In this document: piece by piece, positions 35,127-46,400 of the stretch
Layout of the letters: every line of letters begins with the position of its first letter
Numbering within the stretch: position 1 is the first letter of the stretch
Origin: Lethocerus indicus
Taxonomy: Eukaryota; Arthropoda; Insecta; Hemiptera; Belostomatidae
Assembly: GCA_019843655.1 (NCBI GenBank)
Contig: JACDQD010000005.1
Location: 1,267,575-1,331,574, forward strand
Length of the DNA: 64,000 nt
Direction of reading: 5' to 3'
Made by a program: the position numbers and the translations under genes
The notes under the pieces: generated by a model
Databases searched by the model: none
What the model saw: the letters and a program-made list of their open reading frames with translations, nothing else
Told to the model about the DNA's origin: nothing

Positions 35127-35605
35127 ACCCCCACTGATAACCAAATAGGCGAGGTTATATATCGATATCTGTTTCATTCGATATCGTGACGTATATCTAT
35201 TTCAACCGTTGTTATAACCTTCGCCCCGGAATTGTACAGAAGGTTCAATTTTGTCAGTTAACTAATATCAACCGGCTTCTTCCAATAAATTAACCGGTCT
35301 GAGAGACGTATTCTTTCCGCATTCAGGACACACATACTCTCTCTCTCTCTGACCGATCCAAGATTCGTGCATGTCTCGATCACTCTTTCCGGACCCTCGT
35401 GCCTCTCAAACTCCGCGAAAAAATACAGGCTCGACCTTTCCATACCGACAGAAGACGTCACGCTTCTATAAGCAAAACAATAATAATAATAAAAATAAAA
35501 AACATTCGCCTACACAGCGTACGTCACGATATCGAATGAAACAGATATCGATATATAACCTCGCCTATTTGGTTATCAGTGGGGGGCCCATATTCTGCAT
35601 TTTAA
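35127..35605. mobile_element. GGCCCCCC/CACTGATAACC MITE, complete copy 2
   Basis: Same inverted ends as 32911-33436 (CACTGATAACCAAATAGGCG / CGCCTATTTGGTTATCAGTG) but the interior is in the opposite sense: TTCTGTACAATTCCGGCGAA in the first copy is the complement of TTCGCCCCGGAATTGTACAG here, apart from small differences. In the diablo-alsin spacer. Confidence 0.8.
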
Positions 35606-35847
35606 CCCGGCTCTTTTCCGTCGATAGAGCTTTGAGCTATTCTGACATATTCAGTAATTTGATGTATTGTTGCATTATAAGATCGAAAGAAAAACTACTA
35701 AAGGCATTCCTAAATTCCTTCGCACATAACGGGGCATTACGGACGATACATGTTTGTGGGATACAAACCGCGTCGGGTTATGAAAGTATGAACACTGAGG
35801 TGTTGTAGACTGAAAACCATTTCCGACCTGGAATGAAACAAATTATA

Positions 35848-36938
35848 TTAACCCTTTGCACTCGATGTTTTTTTCATTCATATTACCAGTAACTCGTGCG
35901 AGACATATTATATATTTGTCCCCGTTATTATGGAATCGATCGATGTATCCGTAAAGTATAATCGAAAAAAAATCTAACGGTTCTATTATACCGTCGCAAA
36001 TTTGTGGTCCGGCAATTCGAGGTGAAATATCGAAATCCACTTCCGAAACATCTATCCATTCATCATTTTCAGTCGAATCCGCTCTTCTACATTTTCTCCT
36101 CTATCACTTTCGGATCCCTCGATATCACTTTCAATTCTCGGTACGTACCGTCGTACAACGGGAAATATATCACTATCGTTAGAATCGGATACGTATCTTA
36201 GTTCGATATTGTCCGCGTTATCGCGGCTAAGAGCGTCTATACTATTTACATTATGTTCGCTATAAACTTCGAATTCTAATTCATAGCTACTACTGTCGAT
36301 ATCACGAAAATTTTCTTTTATTCGCCGTATCGGGGATATACGAATGGATGTTCTTTGGGCAACGTCACTGCACTGTTACTTTCACTTGTACTATGGTGTT
36401 TGTCAGTTTGTTGTGTGTCTATATAGGTATCTTGTTATCGTGTTATGGGGATAATTCTGTTTTGCTTGTGTTTGAATATCTCCAGGTTCTCTGTTATGTC
36501 CATTTCTTCGTGTTTCTCGCCTGGCTGTAATAACCTTAGTGATTTATCGATGCTCACTGTCTCGTGTCCAGAATATATAATGTCGCTGGCGAAGTTAGAA
36601 TCTGTCTTATATTTTATGGCTCTATCCAACTTCGCCTACAACATTATAAACTCCGGACACGAGACAATGAACATCGATGAATCAGACAGTACATGTGAAA
36701 GTGACAGTGGGCAGTGAGGATGCCCAAAAAACATCCAAAGTGCTGACAGTGACTAACACAGCGCTACTGAAGATGGCGAGCGGCCGAAACCCCGGTCTAG
36801 CAAAAGACCAAACCGCAGAGAGAGGAGACAGAAACATTCCAACCCCTCGCAGACCACAAAACAGGTATATTAAACTAAATTAAAAACAAAATTATTTGCA
36901 TAGCTTCCGTAGTGGAGCCCTCCAGTGCAAAGGGTTAA
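35848..36938 (-). mobile_element. piggyBac-type element with a nested PLE, TTAA ends
   Basis: Ends TTAACCCTTTGCACTCG and CCAGTGCAAAGGGTTAA match piggyBac terminal repeats. The minus strand near 36000-35860 has transposase-like residues (EPLDFFSIILYG), comparable to EPIDFFKLFFTEEL in the copy at 59459. A PLE inverted pair (36350-36890) is inserted inside. A further CTGCAAAGGGTTAA end lies at 37047-37060. Confidence 0.75.
36435..36629 (-). pseudogene. PLE endonuclease C-terminal fragment
   Basis: Reads KTDSNFASDIIYSGHETVSI, DKSLRLLQPGEKHEEMDI, TENLEIFKHKQN and stops. The NFA-x-H/SGH and LEIFKHK pattern is that of the region after the GIY-YIG domain at the end of PLE proteins. It is followed on the same strand by the short 3' end with the CTGAAGA stem-loop, giving the order coding end then 3' end. 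Confidence 0.6.
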
Positions 36939-38346
36939 AATACCTGTTTTGTGGCCTTAAATCACTTTCGATGCTGTTTTTAAAGTCTAGGGACTACAGA
37001 GACCGAAATCTACAGTCTCCGGCTAATATTGACGAATTTTAAATGACTGCAAAGGGTTAACTATAACGATGATTGGTGAGTTATTTGACCCCGACTAACC
37101 GGCCCGAAAGCAAGCATCCTGCGCGCACGGAGGTGCCGAAATGTTTTCAACTTACGCGTATCGTCGAAAAGTTCTTTCACCGGTCGTACGGTTCAGGACT
37201 TGTATGCTGCCAGGCGGTACTGCTGTCGGTGATCACTGATGACTTTCAAATTACAAATACCTCAATTAAACCCCGTCTGGTGGGTTGGAGGTTAGGTGGG
37301 GTGGGGGAAGGGGGTACCTTCGACTTTCCATTTGAGAAAGTGGAATTTAATTGAGAACTGCCGGTGGTGGGGGTACTCACGTTTGTGGTCTGGCGAAAAT
37401 TCGGTCACTAAAAACCCGGTCGAAGAGCCGCCAGTCGAATTATAATTCCGGTCTGGACGTTACACCAGCTTGCGGATCGGCGATCTCCGGGCGCCGTCTC
37501 GGCTTCGGCTCTCGACGAATCCTCTTCCGGGGGGTGAAAAACGGACGGAAAAACCACCAGTTTTTTTTTTTCAATCGCGGATTTCTTCAACCGAACCACA
37601 TTATCAACAACGACACTAACCTTAAAATCTTATTATTAAATAAGATCGGGTGGTGGGGGGGGGTAACCCCAGAGCGAACGATCGTGAGCCACGGCCTTCC
37701 CGATCGTCGTCGACAAACTCAATTTCATTATTAAACTAATATTAATGTAATATTTCTTTAATTCGTGCCGTATAATAATATAAACCTAATTTCCTAGTAA
37801 TGGAATGGAACGAATTCGGTTTCATTACTCGTAAATATTCATTTTTTTATCTTTTTGTATATTCAACTTACAAGTTAAGTGTACAACTGCTGTTTTTATT
37901 TACAGGTACCACTTTTTGACACGAATGTGCGAATATTAATGTAACATTTTCTCGAATTCGGATTTTTTTTAAACAATACGAAACGTCTAGAATTTCTAGA
38001 TATGTTATTGGAGTGGAGTGGAATCAGCTGAGCGGGGTGTTTTGACAGTTGATGCGACAAGAAATATCCGCTTCGGCTGTCCAAAGTTTCGAACGGTGAA
38101 CGATGGCTAACGGTACTCGCGTAACCGATTATCCGTTGGGTTAATAACTTCCGTTCCGATGATAAGCTCGAACCGGAAATCGAACGGGAAACATGTATCG
38201 ATACGTGAAAGTGGTCGATAGTGAGGTTAGGCGATTGTGAGGAACCGTTTATTGTGATCTCGCCGAGTCGGTTTATCCTCCGGTCCGGTGCCATGGAGGA
38301 TGCTCTAGGGTCGCGCTTTGGTAAGCGGAGTCGGCCTACTGCGAGC

Positions 38347-38355
38347 ATGAGTTGA
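38347..38355 (+). promoter_or_regulatory. Two-codon upstream ORF before the alsin start
   Basis: ATG AGT TGA ends one base before the alsin ATG at 38357. A scanning ribosome would meet it first and could reach the main ATG by leaky scanning or reinitiation. Confidence 0.4.
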
Positions 38356-38356
38356 G

Positions 38357-39534
38357 ATGTCCCGCGTCCTTTTCTGGATCGGCCTGGAACGGCTGGAGGC
38401 GATCGTCGATGGGGAAGAGAGCGGCGCGGTGCCCCGGGAGTTCGTCAAGGCGGAACGCTGGGGCCAGTCCTCCTACCTGTTGCTGGCCGAGGAGGAGGGC
38501 CGGCTGTGGGAGGCGACTGTGGTCAGGGACAGGATAGTGCTCAGGGGGACGGACATCGGGGGGACGGCGGATTTCGCCGTCAGCGGCGGCCGGCTCTACG
38601 TGGCCAACGACGCCGGCAGGGTCTACAGGTACGGTCCCGACTTGGAGTGCTGCGAGGAGATCGTGCTCCACGAGGAGGCCAACAGTTGCGTCCACGGTTA
38701 CACGACCAGCAGCCACCGGGTGGCGGTTAAGAGGATATCCGGTGGCGGTATGGGCGTGCTCTACGTCTCCGATAGGGGCGAGCTGTGGGCCTCAGGCGAT
38801 CACCCCCAGTTGGAGATAACGCCCGAAGACGGGCCCAAGAAGGTGACCTTCTTCGAGGGCCGACACGTCACCCTGCTCGGCTGCGGCGACGACTTCAACC
38901 TGGTCGTCGCCCACAAACGGGACGACGGATGTCCGACGAACCCGGCCGACCTCGGCGAGACCGAAGTTTTCCTCTCCAACTGTCCCCACTGCAACGCCAT
39001 CTCCCCCGAGTCCTATTCGGAGACGTGTCCGTTGGGCCTCCAGCTGAAGAAGTCCAACGAGTCGTTGAGCGCGTCGACGTCGACCAGCAAGAACAACGAC
39101 GAGGACAGCCTCAGGAAGAAGAGCGACAACAATAGCTCGTCGTCGACTGAAGCGGAATCGTACAGAGCGGCGGAAACGGTGCGCGGCGAGGACGAACTCG
39201 CGGAGAGCGCGGGAGCGGCGACGACCGAGAAGGGCGACAAAGTGACGATGCTCTTGATAAATACGGAGGCCGCCAGACAGTTCTTGACCCGACAGCTGTC
39301 GTGGATGTCGTCCGGCGGGGAGGAACTGCTGGCCGAGGTATCGGTGCCGACGAGGATACTGAGGCAGAACGTGAGCACTATGGCCAGCCTCGTCTACGAG
39401 GGCGTGAAGACGGTCGGCGACAAGGTGGCGACGCTGTCCAGGCACATGAGCGGCGGTTCGGACAACAACAGCGAGTCTTTCGAAGAGTTCGAAGAGCTCA
39501 ACAGGTCCAACGCCAGTTTTGCCAGCAGTTTCAA
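38357..39534 (+). CDS. Als2: alsin exon 1: RCC1-like region and linker
   Basis: 392 codons in one exon. It includes RLYVANDAGRVYRYG, VLYVSDRGELWASGDH, a CPHC pair with CPLGLQLKKSNES (human has CNQC and CPLGVTLTES at this point), then a Ser/Asp/Glu-rich linker and INTEAARQFLTRQLS. Ends TTCAA before GTAAAT; the apparent Lys-stop reading is the donor. Confidence 0.93.
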
Positions 39535-42500
39535 GTAAATAGGTTTTTATTTAGCGACATTTTCGACACTATCCTGGTATTTTGCACCATCTTCCGTTAA
39601 ATTCTCACAATTGTCCTGCTGAAGACGCGCCCGAAATCAGTCTGGCAAAATACCAAACCGGTGAGAGGAGACAAAACATCGATAAAACTGCGGTGAATTA
39701 TTTTTATTCTACAATTAAAGCCCTCGTTTACAGTGTTAATTTCGTGTACCGTATGTAAATTATATTTAGTTTTGAATCTCATTTTGTGGTTCCACAAAGG
39801 TTTGGAATGCCACGGTTTTCCCCGATTTCGGATAATTAATTTCAATTTATTCATATATATAAATTTAATTAATAGAATTTATATTTTGAAACTAATGCAA
39901 CGTTGTTCTCTTGATCTTCCGTCACCTCTCGCCAGATCTGTCATTTGCTGAACCGGTTTCGGCTGCTTACTGCATCTACAGTAGCGATTTTTGTATAGAA
40001 TATAGAATAAAATATAAACCTGATAGAGAGTTTTTTTTTAAAATGCGATGACTTGCAGTCAGTTTTGACGTCAAAACTTTTTATGCTTAGTTTGCTGAAG
40101 TGCCATTTTGATTCAAAGACTTGGGGTTCAGTTCTAAAAAAATTCTGCAAATTTCTTTTTCAAAGGAATAATATTTGTCTAGTTGCTGTATACTTATTTA
40201 TTACTCTGTTAATTCTATAATTTGCTAACGATCGGTTATTTAGTGCGGCGTTAAATAGATCGGTTATTTCATAATCTATTGGTAATCAATTCAAACACTT
40301 GTTGTTGTTGTGAATCAGGTTCTGGATAAAAAAATATGCAATGTTTCTGTATAGGCAGTATTACGGCATAATGGCATAATTTAGTAATCATTTATTATAT
40401 TTATGTTCATTTTTTGCTTATTTCTCTTGTTTTCTATAGCTTAATGAGATACCTTATGATTTGTTTTACGGGCTCTCTATTTTTGTCAATTTTTTGTTAC
40501 TCTTGTTTCCTCTATGAATTCTAATAGTTATGACTGCATACCGTTTTTTAGCGTTCTTCCGAAGTTTTTTCTTTCCGTTTTGAATATTTTGTTTTTGCAA
40601 TTTATCGGTGTTTTGCATTGTTTGCATTCGGGTTTGTCCTCGTTTAGTGATAAGTGTAGGTGCGTGCCACTTTTTGGTGCGTCCCTAATACGAATTTGTT
40701 CCGGTATAAATTCCCGGTGATATTTACGCCTAACCGAACAAATAATATTTGTTTCTTGCAATATATATTATTGCCGGTAACAACTGGAAATTCGTAAGAA
40801 AGAAAAAGAAAATATTCGTCGCTTCAAATTCCGATATCTTTAGGTCATAAAATTCAATTGATAGTCTGTAACATTTTATACCCTAAAAATCTGGACGTAC
40901 AATTCGATATTCAATGGGATATTATTCAGCAAATAAACCCACTAGTAAGATAATACAAATGATGTCTAATACATGCAATAAACTGTCCTTGGTAATTGAA
41001 TAATGGCAGTTATTAGGCAACATTCCTGCCCATGGTCTAAACCATATTGTGGGTGATTATTCGGGGTCATACTCTGTTATCGTCAATTCAATTTTCTGTA
41101 CGTTAGCTAATTATTAGAATTTTAAATTACATATCGTTATTTGTCATCTGTTTACAAATTGTCATAATTGCGAGGGGATTTGCTGCGAAAGGGACGTTTG
41201 TAATTTGAAAAAAAAAAGCGATTTCAATTTGCTTTTTCGCTCGAATATAAATTTAATATTTGCCCGAAAGCAGTATTTTAAATTTGTGAGCTGAGAGTAG
41301 GTTTCTGTTGTTTAGCGTATAACAATCGTTTAGCGCTAAGTATAATTATCAAAAAAAATAGTTTGCTAATTAATTTATGTGGTCGAATTTTGTTTTTGAC
41401 CGCTGCTTTAATTGTTGAAAGTGAAAAATGAACAAAGTGTCGCAATTCTTTGTTAATATTCTCTCTGTCTCTCCCACTCTTCAACCTTGGTTTTCTGTTG
41501 CAATCAGTCACATCCTGTGTCTATCATGCAATATTGTTATTGGGCTCAATCCACGCGACAGTCCAGTGTTCCGAGTCGAAGTGTCTGCGATTGAAACTAA
41601 TTTACTCTAGGTACGGTGCCTCAGCGATATCGTTTAGCGTCTCGATTTAAATCGATCCGGATTCCTACGCCAGTATTATGTTAGCGGCGGGTGTCGAACG
41701 GGATAGGTACGGATTGAGAGGTATAGAATTATATCGTTCTGCCAACAGGATTCTCGGAATAGAAGTTCGTGGAAGAAAATTGTGCCCGGGGTTGTGGGAG
41801 AATTTGCAAAATTTTCAAACTTCATAACCGATCCTGGCCGATTGTATTTCGAAATTCGGAAACACTTTTCCGTAACGACTGCGGAAATAAATCGGCCCCC
41901 GACTTTCACTTTTTCTTCGAAAGGCTTCCACTGAACTAAAAAACCGGGATACGTAAGATGAATCGTTCGCATTGTGTAATCCGAACGAGGTACATCGTAT
42001 CACTGTATCCCGATTACGTTGAAGTGTGTAGAATTCATTAAATTGTAAAGTGCGGTCGGACTTTTATAATTTTACAAAGTGTACGAGTGGACTTTGCAGT
42101 AGTGTACCTTTTATTTTTGTACAATGGCGGTTTGTTTGTCGAAATTGGACGCCAATCCATCCACCCATTTATCGACCTATTTTTTGTTCGATTTTGCATA
42201 AATCCAACTGAACTGACAGAACGATTAAACAGTCGTTGATAACTGTGTCTATATTACTTATTCGTAATTTAATTATAAGAATTTATAATGACTCCGATGT
42301 TACATAAATCGGGGAGTTAGACGATGGACCTTCTACTAGTGTTTCGAATCATAAGTGTACAACTCGCCGTGCTGTGTAAATAAAATTTTTTCTATAAATA
42401 AAACTGCTAACGGATAAGAAATAGAATATATTTTCAATAGTGTAGTAAAAATAATATAATTGTACAGTGGAGTAAAGGCATTTTGTTATTAACGTGTAAA

Positions 42501-43248
42501 CGAAACGTACAACAAGCTTCTTCTTAGCCGGCCACATAGCGGTCAGAATTCTATTAATTAATACAATATTCTGTAAAAAACAATACCGATTCTGACACAC
42601 AACAATGTCTCTGTCAGTGCCGGAGCGCACTAAAAACTTAATTACCCGTTTTATAAATATTATTATCGATCTATATTATTTTTTATTTTCCATCTCTAAC
42701 GGATAGACAAATGCAGTTTTTGATTATTTTTTACACATGCTATTGAGGAATTTACATAAAAAAACAAAAACAAAATAGCATTCATAATCATGCAATTATG
42801 GCTATTTGTAAACAGATATTTTGCATCGATGCAATTTAAAATTCTACCAATTAGCTGACGTACAGAAAATTGAATAAACGATACCAGAGTCTGACACGCA
42901 ATAATTATTACAATGTTTAGACCACGGTCGGGAATGTTTACTGTCGCCTAATGACCAATTACCGAAGACATTGTATTAAATATATTGAGTTTTATTTTTA
43001 TTATTTTACTAGTGGGTTGATTCGCCGAATAATAATATCCCACGGAATGTACAATTGGGTGTCCAGATTTTTGAATATACTAAAGTAACAGACAGACTAT
43101 AGAAACCAGACTATTTCTTGTTGTCTATAGTCAGTAACATACTGATTATCAACTGAATTTTATAACGTACAAACGCATGTTTTCTTTTTCTTTCTTACAA
43201 GTATCCAGTTGTTATACATACAGTTGATATACATTTGTTTTACATATG

Positions 43249-43296
<48 letters not shown>

Positions 43297-43410
43297 CTGT
43301 AGGTTCGTGATGTTTCTGTCTCCTCTCGCTGGTTTGGTCTTAACAACCGAAACCGGGGTTTCGGCCGCTCGCCATCTTCAGTAGCACTGTGTTATAGTCA
43401 CTGTTGGGGC

Positions 43411-43458
<48 letters not shown>

Positions 43459-46400
43459 CTTTTAGATACAGACATGAAAACATACATTACAGTACATAAC
43501 TGTACGATAGGTAATTTTGTTGAAAATTTACAATTGTTGACAATAAAATTTGAACTTGTGTATCCTTAGGTCTGCAACACTGAGTGAGATTCTTGCAGTT
43601 TATGTTATAAACGTGCCCAAATTTGGACTTATTCCCGGTCCAAACTAATATAACGGTTAATTTTTACATATACTCGAATTCCTCCGGGTGTACCGAATAT
43701 GTTTTAACAGTTGGACCGTTTCCAGGTTGGACTGGTCGTGCAGCGAGGGTTCGGAGGAGGTGGCCGCCGAGAGGAGCGGCGCGCTGATGACGAGGGGCGC
43801 GCGTATAATACGCGGCGAAGTCTGGACGTGGGGCAACTCGCAGAACGGCCAGTTGGGACTCGGTGACACTGTACGCAGGCACAAGTAAGTCGTTGATCGT
43901 ATCGTAAGTTTTTTTTTTTTTTTGGTTTGGCCTCCCTTACATTTACGGTCGAACAGCGACAGTAACTGAGTAATTGCTGTATTCACCGACAACAAGTGGC
44001 GTTGTACATATTTTTAAGTACGGCAGTACATCTTTGCACAGATAAGCCGTGGACGGTTTCGAATGCAGGTATAAGATAGATTCGGCTTCTCTGCAATGTC
44101 CCAGTGTTGGAACTATGGCGATCCGAATCGATAACGGCCTTTATTTGGTCATCATCGACCTCCTCCGGATGTCCAGAGCGCTCCTCGTCTTTTAATGAAA
44201 AATTTTGCGAACCGGTACCGACACCGCCGCTCTTTTAAGGCTTCATCACCGTACACACAGCGTACAACTTTTTATGACCCCGCGAGGCGTTAACACCTTC
44301 ACGAAAATAAATAAATGAAATGTGACGGAAACGCTCACTTCGGTCCACCGTGTTTTAGCTTTTTATATGCAGAATTCGACCGGTCGATGTAATTTTGATA
44401 CCGAATGTTTCGGAAAGGACCGAATAATAATCTTATCTGTGCCGTTCAAAGAACGGCAGTGACAGTACCGGTTCGCAAAATTCCGGTCGGGGGATTTTTC
44501 ATTAAAAGACGAGGAGCGCTCCACGTCCAAATGGATGACCAAATATAGGCCATTATTGATTCGGATCGCCACAGTTCAACACTGGGACATTGCAGAGAAG
44601 CTGAATGTATCTTATACGCGCATTCGAAACCATCTACGGCTTATCTGTGCAAAGATGTACTGACGTACTTAAAAATATGTACAACGCCACTTGTCGGTGA
44701 ATTTCGCAATTATATATAAGGGGAATTTCCGGCGGATGTACCGGATATAACGACATTATATACTCAGGACACGAGGCAGTGAGCATCGACAAATCACTAA
44801 GGTTATTACAGCCAGGCGAGAAAGGCGAAGAATTGGACATAACAGAGAACCTGGAGATATTCAAACACAAGCAAAACAGAATTATCCCCATAACACGATA
44901 ACAAGATACCTATATATACACACGACAAACACTATAGTACAAGTGACAGTGCAGTGACGATGCCCAAAAAACATCCAAAGTGCTAACTGTGACTACTGAC
45001 ACAGTGCTACTGAAGATGGCGAGCGGCCGAAACCCCCCGGTCTAGCAAAAGACCAAACAGCAGCGAGAGGAGACAGAAACTTCACGAACCTACAGTATAT
45101 TCCAACCCCTCGCAGACCACACAAAACAGGTATATTAAACTAAAGTATTTGTATTTGGCGGTGGGGCGACAGGGTGTTGGGACGTGCGCCCGGGTGAATT
45201 CAGAAAAAATCGAATACTGCTGAAATTTATACACAAGTTGTAAAATTAGGACACCTATTAACTATTATCTATTAACCCTCTACCGGGGGGGGGGCGTGTA
45301 ACTTTCAGGTCGCATTTCAAGTTATCGAGATTTTACCACAAATATTTATAACTTTTTTCGTGAGACTGCGCATCAATCTTAATCCTATAATGTTGTCGAG
45401 ACAATATCAATATCATTTTTTTTTTATTCCCATATAATTGCTGATTTTTCGTTCCCCCAATTTTTTTGGATTTAAAATAAAAATTCGGCCCATAGATAAG
45501 TCTACTGCATACGTAGTCAAATAGTCGAATTAATGTTTAGTTACTTGCATTATTTTTTATTTCCCATTCTGAGTTGTAATTTACTTTAATTTTTATTGTA
45601 ATTTATATTTATTCTATTACGAATCGTCTCTTTTCAACATTGTCGAGTGTACAGTAAGCCTTTAATTTCTCTTATGTCGGAGATAAGAAATGAATGTATA
45701 AGAGATTGTTTTTTTTTTATCATCGATATGACTAATAATTTTTTCGTTTAAACTTTGTAATACGTTACCGATTCAAGTGATCTCAGAATTACGTTAAAAT
45801 AACTAAACCGGTGATTCTCCGTATTGCTGGTCTAGAAGTATTGTTTAAAACGCTGAGACAGAAATTGTTAAAGAAAACAATAAAATTGATACTGTGTGGT
45901 GATAATACGATATCAGTTTGATGCTGTTTCGACTGCTGTGTGTTTCATTGTGTTTTTTATATCGTGTATCGATTCTCTTTCTGAAAATTTTTCCTAGTTT
46001 TAAACGAAACCGAAGACAGCTGCACGGCTTGATTTCGCTTTGAAGTATTTTCGTCGAAAGGTATTTTCCTACCGTTGAGTAGCTATTTGCGACTAGATGG
46101 TAAAAAAAATGAGACTTTGATGAAGGTGGGGTTCGAATATGGGGTATTTATCATTCTACAGATTGAATTTTTTTTTAACTGTTCCATTGTCCATTTTTTT
46201 TTTTTAAATTTGTTTTATTTATTTTTCTAAAGCTAATTGAGGAATTCCCGTATTCAATATTTTATTAAATTGAAACGAACTGTAAACGAGACTCGCCGGT
46301 GTTCATCCAACGCCTGTACCTCTCTCCGTCTGGTGACTGTTGCAGGCCTGTTTTGGTCGGCGGGGCGTCACACGTCGGCGTCGTCTCCGTCTGCTGCGGC

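Larger units (their letters stand above)
33707..38356. other. Divergent diablo-alsin spacer
   Basis: Should contain both promoters, but about half is repeat: 33960-34910, 35127-35605 and the piggyBac/PLE nest at 35848-36938. No recognisable gene. Open frames at 37073-37734 have G- or C-run composition and no family signature. No TATA box or initiator can be assigned with confidence. Confidence 0.6.

Noticed and set aside
37073..37734. Two open frames of 93 and 127 codons near the alsin promoter
   Set aside because: Composition reflects GGTGGGGGG runs. No family signature, splice context or conserved motif was seen.
38336..39445. Long open frames on the minus strand and in other plus frames over alsin exon 1
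   Set aside because: Shadows of a GC-rich coding exon; only the plus frame from 38357 has homology and correct splice phase.
41428..42003. Open frames inside the 2.4-kb inverted-arm element
   Set aside because: Short, overlapping on both strands and without recognisable domains; not enough for a transposase call.
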